DNA of 64,000 nucleotides, taken from assembly GCA_016987375.1 (NCBI GenBank), contig PJRA01000048.1:2777695-2841694 (forward strand). Reading direction: 5' to 3'. Shown in pieces: positions 48,106-59,656 of the stretch (the first letter of the stretch is position 1; each line of letters begins with the position of its first letter). The notes under the pieces are model-generated. The model was not told the origin of the DNA and ran no database searches. It saw only the letters and a program-made list of their open reading frames with translations. Both the position numbers and the translations under genes were made by a program. Source of the DNA: Brachionus koreanus. Taxonomy: Eukaryota > Rotifera > Eurotatoria > Ploima > Brachionidae.

Positions 48106-50027
48106 TCAAACAATATTACGGAATACTCGTCTACAATGATTGCTCTTTATTTCATTTAGAGCTTCTTCTAAATTGTTAGTTAAATTATTTAAATTAACTA
48201 TATCAGTTTGTAAAATTTTAACTTCTTTCTTATTCTTTGCATCATCGAAATCAAATTTTAGAATAACTTCTGGTTCTAATAATTCTAAAACTGACCTTGT
48301 TGCCAGTTTGACATCAAGTCTCCATTCAAGATTATTATAAGAAAGAGTATTTATTCGCATATTACTCATATAATTTTGCAATAAATGCATATTATTCATC
48401 ACACTTGCAACGATAACATTTGCTAATTCATTTTTCAATCCAACAATTATCATTGATTCTTGCAACTCTTTCTCATTAATCTTAAGCAATTAACTGTTTT
48501 TATTTTTTTTTCTTAAGAATTAAATTTAATTAATTTTATTTACGCTTAATCTTGCACCTTCAATTATTATCCATGCAATTAAATCCAACATTTCTTTCAA
48601 CTGTATCGGTGGAATATTTAACTTAGCTTAAGAAAAATAATTAAGATCTAAAAGTTATGCAAAAAATTTACCAGCAGCATTGTTTAAAGTTTTGCTATTA
48701 ATTTCTTTGTGAATCGATTCGGTTGAAATTCGACAAAACTCGCCAATAACTAAAAAAGTTTAAAATTATTTAATTTAATTGAAAAAAATTTAATTTAAAT
48801 AAAATAAGAAAATTTTTAATAAAACAACGAAATGTATGGTTAATGCATCCTCTCAGTCTAATCTTATTTTTTTATCGTTTTAGAAATTGGTTTAAGATAG
48901 ACTGATATTGTATATTAAAATATTAAAATATAACAAAATAAATTTACAGACCAAAATAGATTACAGTTTTTATTTTTGTTAAGAAAAGCATCGAAATAAA
49001 ATTTTCAGTAAAAAAAATTGAATTAAATTAAACCAAACTATAATTGATCTAAAATTTAATTTTATAAAAAATTTTCCATTTCGTATTCAAATCTTTATTT
49101 TATATTCGAAAAAAAATGAAAAAAAATGATCAATAATATTATTATTATTGATTTTTCAATATTAAAATTACTTTTTTTAAATAAATTATTTATTAATTAC
49201 TATTATTATCATATTTAAATTTTGTTTTTTTTTTTAAATATTAAATTGATCTTCCTAACATTTTTATTTTATATTAATTAACTAATGTGTAAAGTCCAGT
49301 TTAATTTAGAATCTTGTTGGTGTATAAATATGTATAAAGATACATAAAAAAATCATTGCAAGTCATTACTGAGTCTTGAATAATTTAAATTTTGTTTTTG
49401 ACTGATTAAAAATAGCAATTACCAACCTTTTGATAAATATTGGAACAAAGTATGATGCTCTTTTTATTTAATTAAAATCATTTTCATCATGTGTCAAAAA
49501 TACAAAAAATTAGATTAAATATTTTATCTGTTCGTTTGATTTTAAAAGGAATTAAATATTTAGTTTTTGGTTAAAAGGTCTAACAAACATGTTGTTGCAA
49601 TATTTTTTATCAATTTTAATTTTTCAAAATAGGATTTATTCAAAAAATATTGAATCTAACAATGTCATGTAAAATTTTAAGCAATGTTGCACTGTTATAC
49701 TCTAAAAAAAAATTTAATTTCTATTTTTAAAACAGTTAAGTTTAATTTAATTGATATTTTGTCTTTGATAGATGAAAAAATGATATGTATTAGAAAAAAA
49801 GGTTCAATATGAAATGTAAGATATTTTATTATGTTATTTTTGATTTATCTAAAATATCTAAAGAAAAGATTTTTATTCAAATAGTTTAGAATTTCACAAG
49901 ACCTTTTAATATTTAAAAAGGAAATTTAATTTTCGATATTTAAAATGTGATCCTTACTTGAATCATCAAAGCTGTTGAGGAAAATAATTGTTTCTTTTTG
50001 TATGTCATTAAAGTGAAGTTGAACCAT
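48106..50027 (-). CDS. COMMD2: COMM domain-containing protein 2
   Basis: Four exons: 49958-50027, 48672-48749, 48544-48626 and 48106-48480. Phases agree and the product is 201 aa (human COMMD2 199). It starts MVQLHFNDIQKETIIFLNS. The N-terminal helical domain includes SIIGEFCRISTESI (human equivalent AVVAEFGRIAVEF). The COMM domain is in exon 4: YNNLEWRLDVKLATRS, then VKILQTDIVNL, and the C-terminus NHCRRVFRNIV, almost identical to the human end. COMMD proteins form the ten-member ring of the Commander complex, which with retriever recycles endosomal cargo. Intron 1 is long (1.2 kb) and featureless. The start is 126 bp downstream of the MTPAP stop on the same strand, and an ATTTAG|G acceptor-like site lies 7 bases before the ATG. 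Confidence 0.93.
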
Positions 50028-50153
50028 TTTTTACCTAAATTAATTTTTTAAAAGAGTTAAAATTAAATTAAACCAAACTAATCGATTTTTAAATCGATAG
50101 CAAAAATAAATTTGAATTTGAAAAAAAAATAAAATTTAGCGTATAAATTTTTA

Positions 50154-51908
50154 TTAAGCGTTCATTTCATCGGCCAAACTATTGTTTTCATTTTGTTCCT
50201 TGATCGACTTTTCTTTTAGGAATTCTAAAAATTTTACTAAATCTACTGAATCATTGGCTTGCATATATTCGTACGATTGATTGCAAAAAAAAGAAAATTT
50301 TTTTAATAATCTTCTATTTACATTTTTGGATGCATTCATTTCAGGCATAAAAGGATTCAGTATTACCAGTGCTTCAGACTTGAATTGATCTGATTTTATA
50401 TTCAATTGTCGAGATAATGAAATAACATTTGAATCGAAATCAAAATTTGCATAATAATTAAAAAAACCCATCATTAGTTCTTTTAAACTTATTACATTCT
50501 TTTCTTTTATAGCTTCTTTTACTACTGATAAATTGATATTTTCATTGATCGTATATTTGAGCTCAAAATCTGCCCCTTTGTCTTTAATAAAAGATACTAA
50601 ATTTTCTAACGGAACAATCAATGGTTTGTCCAATCTAAGCAAAAAATTAAAAAGTAAAACTGTCAGTTGAAAGTTTGTTATGTTCGGACTAGGACGAAAA
50701 GTGTTTGTAACACCAGTTATTTTTGCCCAATACTTTAAAAAAAATATTAGGGGAGCTATTCGATTATCCATTTTTGTATAAGTCCAAAACAATTTTGTCA
50801 TTTGATAAGAAACTTGTATGTTGCTCATTGATAGATCGCAGTTTAATTTTTTACCAGACGGAAGTTCAAAATCAAATTCAAGTATCGGAACTCTGGCTCC
50901 CCTAATCAGCTGTCTAACATTAAATTTTGGAAGAATATCACACAAAATGAATTTAGACAATTCTAAAAATTTTTTTGCTAGATCTCGTTCTTGTTCATTT
51001 TTACTATATTTTGAATAAAATATCATTTTGCCATTTAGACGCAAAGAGTTTTTGTCATTAAATTTAATATTGAAAAATGTGTTGTCTAAAGAGAACAATA
51101 GGTCTAAATCAGATGTTTTGTGTCCGAAATTGATAGCCGATGAGCCAAAGGGGAGGCAAAGGCAATTTCGGAATAAACTATAAAAAGATTCTTCGATAAT
51201 TGAGGCAATAAAAAAACGAATTCTTATGCCCATTTCGTCCAATTTGAAATTTTCATAAACCATTTTAATCTGTTGGTCGAATGTTTGAGTTGATTTTAGA
51301 AATGAGAATTTTTCTTTCAAGTCAACTTTTGGGTTGTTTATTTGGTCTTTTTCGCTAGATGTAAAATATTCTGTTTTGTATTTAGTTTTTGAAAAATTTT
51401 TATTGTATTTTTTTGTTTGACTACGATAAACAAAAAGTCTAGTTTTACATGGTAAGTGGTCACTGTTGGAAAAATGAATGCCAAAGTTGTTCAGAATATC
51501 ATCAATACTTTGTTTTGATGAAAATTCGACTAAAACTGCTCTTGAATTTGAATTATTAGATTCATTTAGAACGAGAATATTGGAAACATCGGAGTTAATT
51601 TTTTTCAAATCTTCTTCTAAATTGAACAATTCCGACTCATTTTCAATTTTAAAAAGAACTGAGTTTGAAGCTTGAGATCGTCGAAGCGAAATTTCTTCTT
51701 CAAATTTTTCTATTGTCCTATTCAATGAAGTTTCTGGGCTGATTGAATTTTTATTTGTTGGGTACTCAAATTTTGTAGTGAGTTTTTGTTGACGATAAGA
51801 TTTTTTATTCGATTTAAATTGATAATTCGATAGCGACCTTATCAAATTAGGCTTTAAAAAATTGAAATTTTTATTTAAATATCTGGTAACATTTTTTGCT
51901 AGTATCAT
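50154..51908 (-). CDS. MTPAP: Mitochondrial poly(A) RNA polymerase (MTPAP/TENT6)
   Basis: A single exon of 584 aa, close to the human length (582). It adds poly(A) tails to mitochondrial mRNAs. The N-terminus is basic and lacks acids for about 45 residues (mitochondrial targeting). An RNA-recognition-like region follows (about 85-165). The nucleotidyltransferase core has LPFGSSAINFGHKTSDLDLLF: G255-S256, with metal ligands D267 and D269, and the third acid D358 in LNCDLSMSN. The PAP-associated segment reads ITNFQLTVLLFNFLLR and LMMGFFNYYANFDFD. All catalytic residues are present. It sits between a small membrane-protein ORF (114 bp upstream) and COMMD2 (126 bp downstream), all on the minus strand. 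Confidence 0.92.
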   Translation of the reverse strand: MILAKNVTRYLNKNFNFLKPNLIRSLSNYQFKSNKKSYRQQKLTTKFEYPTNKNSISPETSLNRTIEKFEEEISLRRSQASNSVLFKIENESELFNLEEDLKKINSDVSNILVLNESNNSNSRAVLVEFSSKQSIDDILNNFGIHFSNSDHLPCKTRLFVYRSQTKKYNKNFSKTKYKTEYFTSSEKDQINNPKVDLKEKFSFLKSTQTFDQQIKMVYENFKLDEMGIRIRFFIASIIEESFYSLFRNCLCLPFGSSAINFGHKTSDLDLLFSLDNTFFNIKFNDKNSLRLNGKMIFYSKYSKNEQERDLAKKFLELSKFILCDILPKFNVRQLIRGARVPILEFDFELPSGKKLNCDLSMSNIQVSYQMTKLFWTYTKMDNRIAPLIFFLKYWAKITGVTNTFRPSPNITNFQLTVLLFNFLLRLDKPLIVPLENLVSFIKDKGADFELKYTINENINLSVVKEAIKEKNVISLKELMMGFFNYYANFDFDSNVISLSRQLNIKSDQFKSEALVILNPFMPEMNASKNVNRRLLKKFSFFCNQSYEYMQANDSVDLVKFLEFLKEKSIKEQNENNSLADEMNA

Positions 51909-52022
51909 TTCTTTCTTAAATAATCAATTATTTTCTTATCTAAATAAAAAATTTTAAATTTAAAATGTAGAATTTGTCATGTGTTTGTGCGTTCATATGA
52001 TTGTTTTTATTTTAGAATTTTA

Positions 52023-52394
52023 CTATTTTAATTCTCCTAGACCAAAATCAAACTTAACTTTTTGTTTATTTTGATTTAGATTAGCTTTTTTAATTGTAAA
52101 AAAATTATTAAAAAAAAGTTGGGTCTTATCCAATATGTGATAACTTGTGCTTAATCCAAAAAGATCAGAAATGCTCTTAATCTTACTGCAAAAATTAGGA
52201 ACAGTAATGAATTTGAAACAAAGTAAAAGAACTACAAATGTCAAGAATGGCTTTGTTTTATGGTGATGTAGTTCTTGTGGTACTTTTCGTTTCAACTTTT
52301 GAGGACTGAACATAAAAATAAAATCATTGATCTCAAAATTTTTTATCCTAATTTTAATTATTATGTTTCTGACCACAAATAGTGTGATCATCAA
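52023..52394 (-). CDS. Uncharacterised small single-pass membrane protein
   Basis: An open frame of 123 codons. The convincing part begins at an internal Met (MFSPQKLKRK, residue 28), so the true start may give about 96 aa. A hydrophobic helix (FLTFVVLLLCFKFITVP) follows a basic segment, and the rest is polar, ending VKFDFGLGELK. The basic-then-hydrophobic start could be a mitochondrial or type II signal anchor. I do not recognise a family. Position supports a real gene: it ends 114 bp before MTPAP on the same strand, echoing the 126-bp MTPAP-COMMD2 spacing. A 3' UTR remnant or chance ORF is still possible. Confidence 0.4.
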   Translation of the reverse strand: MMITLFVVRNIIIKIRIKNFEINDFIFMFSPQKLKRKVPQELHHHKTKPFLTFVVLLLCFKFITVPNFCSKIKSISDLFGLSTSYHILDKTQLFFNNFFTIKKANLNQNKQKVKFDFGLGELK

Positions 52395-52900
52395 TTTGTT
52401 GATCAGTTATAATATCATATAGTTATGGAATACGAGTGGTTTTCGTGTGCCAGTTAAAAACATCAACACACGATTCAAACTTAAACATTTGAATTAGGTG
52501 GCAACGTATTAGATCGATATAGATCTGGTTTAGTGTATGGACTCCAAAGTGATTCCTCTAGATCCAGTTTAAATTGATATTGGAAGCTTTAAAAGCAATA
52601 AATTTTTTGTAAAGCTAAATTTTAGGCTTTCTAGCGTTTTTTTTTCTATGATTATAGAAATAATTTTTTGTTTTTTTTTTTAATTTCAATTCTTTTTTTT
52701 TTATTTCCTCTGGCTATATTAGAATAGAAAATGATAATTTAATTTTTGTTAAATTATTGTTTGCAAATCAGCAATTTCAAGCCGATCTCAAAAAATATAA
52801 ACAAAATATGAATCAAAAAAAAATTTTCTTTAAAAATTTTAATTTATTTTAACTAATTAAAGATTCAAATAGTGAGCTTGCGCCTGTAAAACTTGGTAGA
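52395..52900. other. Intergenic
   Basis: No gene is visible. The stretch near 52420-52580 is less AT-rich than average and carries a GATCGATATAGATC near-palindrome, but it does not read as an exon on either strand. Confidence 0.5.
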
Positions 52901-53323
52901 TTATTTAATCTTTAAAACTATTTTATCAGATTTTTCAATCAAAAATTCTTCCCTTTCTATTGATTGTGTTGATTCCTGATCTTCATTTGAGTGGTCTTCA
53001 TCATTTTTGATGTCATAATTAAGAATCCATTAACTCTTCTGTGCCCATTTCTTCATATTTGTCTCCAATTCTAGATGAAATATTTGGAAAGAAAATATTA
53101 TTTTCGATATTTTGAGTCTCATTGAATAAGAAAAAGTTAGTCTCAAGTGTATAGTACAGATAATGTCCCCGACAAATATTTTTTTTCCAAAAAACTTGGT
53201 CAAGGCCTCTGCCAATTCAAGATTCGAAATTTCTTTAATCTTGTTTTTTCCTAGTTTATCACCTCTTTTTACACAACCGTTAGCTATGGGACAAAACCGC
53301 TCTCTTAATTTTTCAAGAGGCAT
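52901..53323 (-). pseudogene. Decayed ORF, possibly a zinc-finger (THAP-like) transposon-derived protein
   Basis: On the minus strand an open frame from 53323 has spaced cysteine/histidine positions (FCPIANGC, then an IKEISN segment, then DIICTIHLR), suggesting a C2CH-type finger such as those of transposon-encoded or THAP proteins. Downstream the coding character continues only in other frames: an IGDKYEEMGTEELMDS segment near 53030-53075 and an acidic NDEDHSNEDQESTQ segment ending at a stop at 52901. This pattern suggests frameshifts, or missed introns. The 5' part is cut off close to an assembly gap at 53390, so upstream exons may be lost. Family assignment is weak. Confidence 0.35.
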
Positions 53324-53389
53324 TGCAAATTTTTTCTTGTCTAACTTAGTTTCAAATTTTTCGAATATTTAAAATTTGCGTAAAAAAAT

Positions 53390-53406
53390 NNNNNNNNNNN
53401 NNNNNN
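53390..53406. other. Assembly gap (17 Ns)
   Basis: A run of 17 undefined bases. It lies between the decayed minus-strand ORF and the DIS3L2 start, so the DIS3L2 promoter region may be incomplete. Confidence 0.99.
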
Positions 53407-53773
53407 GCAATTTTTTTTTCAAAATCAAATATTCTCGGAAAAAGCCAATAAAAAATACTACAAAATGGTTTTTTAATTTTTTATTAAATTATTTTTGTCG
53501 TCAAAATTATAGGCCAAGTCTCAATGGAGATCCGGCACCGTCCTTTTATTTACAGTTAATGTATAGATTTAAATTTAATGTTTCTGTTTTAAATTTCTCT
53601 TAAATTAGTTGAATACTTAACTAAAAGATTATGAATACATACATTTGATATCAATGTGAATATTTCATAATAATTAGTAATTATAAATTTTTAATATAAA
53701 ATTTGCATTTTTATTCAAAATTAAAATTTAGCTTTTTTGTAAAAAAGAATATTTTTAAAAAAAATTCGAAAAA

Positions 53774-56700
53774 ATGGAAAATAATTTAAAAGCCATCGAC
53801 AACGCAATTATTGAAGCAGGAGCATCCAGTTATGTTATTGAGCAAAAAATGAGTTCAATAAAACTTGAGAGCGAGAGTAGTTACGTCAAAATTTACCAAA
53901 AAGATCGAATTGAAAAAAAAATAAAACCAATTAAAATTTCGCTTCCACCTCCAAATTTTGTGAGTCTAAGTCAAGCACCATACAAAACATCATTCAAAAA
54001 AATTATAAACACATATCCTACTGAACAAACTTCATTTATTTTAAATAAATCAGGGAAATTTAGTCCAAAAAATCAAGAGCAAAATGGGGAAAAATTTTTC
54101 AAGCGAAATTTCAAATTTGACAAAAACTCAGAAAGCAATGAAATGAAAACAAGCCCCAAAAAAAATCAAATTAAAAAATCAGCCTCTGCGATGCCTTCGA
54201 TGAACAGTTATCAAATTGTTTATGACCAATATTGGGACTCTAATTCAATTAGTCAAGGACTGGGAAATGGAATCTTACTACAGGGAAAATTGAGAATTAA
54301 TCCTCGTAGCTACGAAGATGCATTTTTGACCGATCCGGTAATTTAAAAAATAAATCTAAATTTTAAAATATTTTTTAATTTTCAACTTATCGTTTAGAAT
54401 GGAGGCTCGGATATTTACATTAATGGATTAAAAGATAGAAATCGAGCTCTTAACAATGACATTGTTGCAGTCAAGTTAAAAGAAAAATATTTTTGGAAAA
54501 TTACCGATACATTTAAGAATAAAATTGAGGAAATAATTGCCAAATTTCAGCAAGAAGCAAATTTAACTGGAAATTTGGACAATTTGATAAAAAAAAATGA
54601 AGAATCAAAAAATTCTAAAAATCAAAATGAAAAAAAAGATTTAATAGATCTTGCTCCATTATGCTTTTCACGCAAAGATTTGTTAGATCAAATACCAAAT
54701 CAATGGTTGCAGCGAACCGGATTTGTTGTTGGAATCATTGAAAAAAAAAACAATCGCTGGGCAGTTGGACACCTCAAATTGTTCCAAGATAAAAACAAAG
54801 AATTTGCTTTGTTTTCGCCAAATGATTCCAGAATTCCACGAATGAAAATCAGATTAGAAGAATGTCCTTCGGATTTTTTCCAAAATCCTCAAATATATAC
54901 AAATACTTTGTTTATGGCTCAAATATTGGATATACCATCAAATTCAAAATATGCTATCGGTGAATTAAAACGATCAATTGGTCAAGATGGAAACATTGAG
55001 GCTGAAACCGAAGCAATCCTAATGGAAAATGGAATCGATTATTCTGAATTCAGTGACGACGTTATTCAATCTTTGCCCATAACACCCTGGTCTATTCCAC
55101 AAGAAGAATACGAAAACAGAAAAGATCTGAGAAAATTATGCATTTTCACTATAGATCCAGCTACTGCTAGAGATTTAGATGACGCATTGCATTGTGTACA
55201 GTTGGAAGATGATCTTTTTGAAGTTGGAGTTCACATAGCTGATGTGAGTCATTTTGTCACCGAAGATAGCCCTATCGATAAATGTGCTTGCGATAGAGCC
55301 ACTAGTGTTTATTTGGTACAAAAGGTTATTCCTATGCTTCCGCGTCTTTTATGTGAACAATTGTGCAGCTTAAATCCAAATACTGATCGACTGACTTTTT
55401 CAGTAATTTGGAAAATAAAGTCTAATGGCGACATTGTTAGTGAGTGGTTTGGCAAAACAATAATTAATTCTGTTGTTAAGCTTAGCTATGATCATGCTCA
55501 AAAAGTAATAGAAAATGCAGAAAAGGATTTTGATCTGGCTGAATTTCCATCGATCAGAAAGGATTTCAATTTGAACCAAATCAAAACTTCTATTCTAAAC
55601 CTTCAAAGTGTAAGTTAAAATTTTAGCATGCTTTTTCCTTTTGTGATTTATGGATAATTGATTAATTTATATTTTTTAAATTATAGTATTCAATTGAGAT
55701 ATTTTAAGTTATTATTTTAGTCTTAAGTTTTTTAATAATTTGTTTTTTCGGAGAAAAAATTTGATTATAAAATTTAAATAGGAAAATTCAGGAAATCTTT
55801 AAATAAATTAAATGGTTAGGTTGATCTCAAAGGATAAGGATCAAAAGGACATAAAAATTGTAAATCAAGCATAAACATAATTTTATTTTTAAACTGTTAA
55901 TTAACACATAAATTTGTTTTTACATAAAAGCTAAAAAAACATAAACATTTTCTTAAAACAAAGATCAAATTTGAAACTTTAAAAGGAAGTTGAAAGCGTC
56001 TTCTTTTTCAAATATATAGCATTCTTTTTTATTTCAACAACAAAACGGATATAGAACTCGTATTATATGATTATCGAATTTTGTTCAAATATAGAACACT
56101 TGTTTAAAATACCATGAGTAGATGTCGCTTTTAGATACTGCTTGAAAAAATATTCAAGTTACATCACAAGTTAACTTTGGTCATAAAAATCCATTTGATT
56201 TTTTGTCTCATCAAAAAAATTTCGTTTTTTATTTTGTTACAATTTTTCACTTATTTTGTTTACGAAACTATATTTTTATGTTTTAAAAATAGTTAAAAAA
56301 AAATAAATAATTAGCTTTGTTTTAGTAGTAAAGTAAAATTTTTGATCAAATTTCATTTTTCAAAAATGATCAAAACATTTTAAATGCGAAAGATTTTTGA
56401 ATTGTTGAAAAAGGAATGTAATCTCTAAAAAAGCATTGATTTTTAAGTGCGCGTTTAAAATGTTTTGATCATTTTTGAAAAATGAAATTTGATCAAAATT
56501 TTACTTAGCCGTTTTAGTTCACTTTTATTAACAAGTCAAAATTTAAAATTTTAATCTTTTTTTTTTAGATTTACATTTTTATGCTTTTTATCCGATTATC
56601 CAATTTCAGAAATTTAACTTTTGAAATTAAAAAATATTCAAAGATTGAAAATTACAAATATCTTTAGAAATTTTTTGATACCCAATCATTCAGCAACCAA

Positions 56701-58414
56701 TATTTTACACTTTATCTCTAAATAATCTTATAAAAATTTTTTTTATTTCTACGATTTCTAAAAAATACTGAGTCAAATCAATGTGTTCTTTTTTGATCTT
56801 TTTGATTTTATCTATCATTTCATTATTAATAGTTTTAAAATGGTTAAAACAATATAAATATTGTAGATTTAAATAGCATAAATTTATATGAGCAAATAGG
56901 TTGAATAAATAAATTCGTCGTTAAAAAAACGAAAATTTACTTTGTCAAATTTAATTACTTTTATAATTATTTTATCTAATTTTGAAATTTTTTATTTTTT
57001 TTTGAAAATTTTGACCTATGAGGTCTATACAAGTTTTTTATTGTCAATAATAATAATAATAATAATAAAATTTATTAAGATATTATAAATATTTTTGAGT
57101 TTATTTTTATTCACGAATATTTATTTTGAGACAGAAAATTAAGGTTTAAAAATTCTGAATTTATATTCGTCAAATATTTTTATATTTTCACTTATATAGA
57201 CACGTTTTTCAAAATTTTCCTTTTTTTATTTTCTACTATTTTTAGATTGCCAAAAATTTGAGACAAAAACGCTTCAATAAAGGATGCTTGGTATTAAATC
57301 AAGTCAAATTGAATTATGTTCTAAACAAAGATTCAGGCCTTCCTTTCGGATATTCCGTATATCAACAAAAAGATAGCAATCGTTTAGTAGAGGAATTTAT
57401 GCTGCTCGCAAATATCGCAGTAGCTCATCATATTTATGAGAAATTTCCACTTAAAGCAATTCTTCGACGCCATCCAACACCAAATTCAAAGCAATTAAGC
57501 GATTTAGGCGAAACAATCAGATCAAACGGATTTGAATGTGATGTCAGCTCTTCAAATACAATTCAAAAGTTTTTAGAGGTGATACAACAAGAAAGTACCC
57601 TTTCTTCGTTAACTTTGACTTGTTTGCTGACCAAAACCATGCAACTAGCCCAATACTTTTGCTCAGGAAGTAACATATCAAAGGAAGACTTTTATCATTA
57701 TGGCCTTGCTGTTCCACTTTACACTCATTTTACTTCTCCGATTCGACGTTATCCAGATATTTTGGTTCACCGTCTTCTTGCCGCTTCACTTGGCTATTGT
57801 TCTGAGACCAAACGAGATACGACTTCGCTTCAAGTCATCGCAGAAAATTGTAATGACAAAAAATACAGTGCTAGAATATGCTCAGAAAAAAGTTCTGAAA
57901 TGTTCTTTGCTCTTTTTGTCAACGAATGTGGACCTTTGGAAGAAATTGCATGTGTAACCCAAATTAAAGATCATTCATTTGATGTTTTGATAGTTAATCT
58001 TGGTATATCAAAGAGAATCTACACTGACAAATTAGACATTTTACAAGAAAGTGTTAATTACAATAATAACAATTTGAAGCCAGAAATTTCTTTTAAATGG
58101 AAGATAAGTGAAAAGCATAAAGAAGAAGTGGTCCAAAAGCTGGAACTGTTTAGTTCAGTTAATGTTTTGCTAACAAAGCACGAGTCAGATCCACTTAAAT
58201 TTAATGTATTTTTTTATTAATAATAAGTTATTTGTTAATTAAAAGTAAAAAATTATTCTAGATTACTTTAAAACATCCAAATGAAAAACTGATGAATTCA
58301 AAGATATCAAAAGAAATATTAGAACAAAAGGAAATGGTTGATTATCAAATCGATGACGAAACAACAAATGTATTCGTTCAAAGAATTGATACTGATCCGT
58401 ATCTATGTGATTAA
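53774..58414 (+). CDS. DIS3L2: DIS3-like 3'-5' exoribonuclease 2
   Basis: Four exons, 53774-54337, 54398-55609, 57246-58205 and 58262-58414, all phase 0, giving 962 aa (human 885). DIS3L2 degrades oligouridylated RNAs such as pre-let-7 in the cytoplasm, independently of the exosome. Order: a disordered Lys/Ser-rich N-terminus, cold-shock domain 1 (YDQYWDSNSISQGLGNGILL, LRINPRSYEDAFL), cold-shock domain 2 (RTGFVVGII, YALFSPNDSR-like), then the RNB domain with catalytic IDPATARDLDDAL (about residues 440-452, all Asps intact), GVHIADVSHFV, DRATSVYLV and PMLPRLLCEQLCSLNP. Exon 3 has EEFMLLANIAVAHH, LRRHP and YTHFTSPIRRYPDILVHR; the S1 domain follows (VLIVNLGISKRIY). No PIN domain is present, which separates it from DIS3 and DIS3L1. 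Intron 2 (1.6 kb) holds a hairpin element and an AAT repeat. Confidence 0.95.
56331..56505. repeat. Hairpin element with about 53-bp inverted arms in DIS3L2 intron 2
   Basis: Bases 56331-56384 and 56454-56505 are reverse complements with a single one-base length difference, around a loop of about 69 bp. The arms share TTTGATCAAATTTCATTTTT and its complement. The near-identity indicates a recent insertion or constrained structure. GTTTTAG occurs just outside both ends (about 56319 and 56511), a possible target-site duplication, though it is not immediately adjacent to the arms. MITE is the best guess. Confidence 0.7.
57046..57069. repeat. AAT trinucleotide microsatellite
   Basis: About eight tandem AAT units in DIS3L2 intron 2. 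Simple repeat. Confidence 0.85.
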
Positions 58415-58580
58415 ATGATAAGTTATTAGCGCTTCAAATCAAATTGAAATGAAAGTATATTTATTTGAAGTTTTTGTCAAAAAGCATTTTTATTACATTT
58501 TTAATTTATTTAAAGATTTTGAATGTTTTTGTACAATTTTTTGAAAAGTTTATTATTTTATTTTAAAATGTTGAAATTTG

Positions 58581-58586
58581 AATAAA
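58581..58586 (+). terminator. Poly(A) signal AATAAA of DIS3L2
   Basis: Canonical hexamer 167 bases after the DIS3L2 stop. Confidence 0.4.
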
Positions 58587-59656
58587 ATTTTGATAAGACA
58601 CGTCTTACTAAAAGATTAAAAATACATTAGTCTACAAATTAGCTTAATAAATAATAAAATATATGTTCTATATATACTCGTTAAAATCATATTTTCAGTT
58701 CGAGTTAAAATTTTTCTAAATAATTTAAATGGTAATACCTTGACAAAAAAGCCAAACCTAATTAGCAATTGATGCAATCAATATTTGCGTAATAAAAATT
58801 TTCAAAATCATCGATATAAAAAAGCATAGTATTAAGCTTTTATTATATTTTAAAATTAAAATTTAATTATTTTAGTTTAAAAAGAAAAGCTTGTTAATTA
58901 TTACATTTCCTTATTCAAATATTTTTAAGACTTAGTTTATACGAGTTTCCTTTTTAAAAATATTAAATTTAGATTGTCATTTTTAATTGAATTAATCATT
59001 GAAATTAAATTTTTTATGTTTTTAACTTCTTTTTTTTTATTTTAAATTTTGATTTTATTTTTTTAAATCGAAAAATTATTTTTAAGTTTATTGAATTTTA
59101 TAATGTTCGCGTCCAAGTATTGACCAATATTTTGAAATTGAAGGATTTAACTTTTACAGAATTAAATTAAAATTTTATTGAATTGTAATTTATACAATCT
59201 TGTGAAGTTTTTGTAAGAATAATCTTTCTGTTATATTTCTTCACTGAAATTTTACTCAAAATTCAAGAATTAATTATTAATTAAAATAATTTAACAATAA
59301 TTGAATTCAATTATTAATTAAAACATGTTTCAGCTAACTATCAAGAGAATGAAATGAAAGATTAATGAGAAATAGACTAAATTAAATAAAACAAGTTTTA
59401 AATTTCTTTTTTTTCCTTGCATTGATTTCATAAAAATTTGGACCGAATTTTCATTAATTGCAGTTGTTGATTACTTAATAATTTTCTTAATTTGAATATT
59501 TGATCAAGTTTTTTTTTTCAATTTAGATATTCCTGATAAGAGAATTTAACACTTAACTAAGTTACTACTATAAGTTTTATAGTCATGACACAATTAGAAA
59601 ATTCAATATAATTCAATATAATTGAATGAAATTTTCCTTAAAAGAAAATTTGCATG

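Noticed and set aside
53376..53603. ORF running through the N gap
   Set aside because: The open frame depends on undefined bases and the rest is low-complexity.
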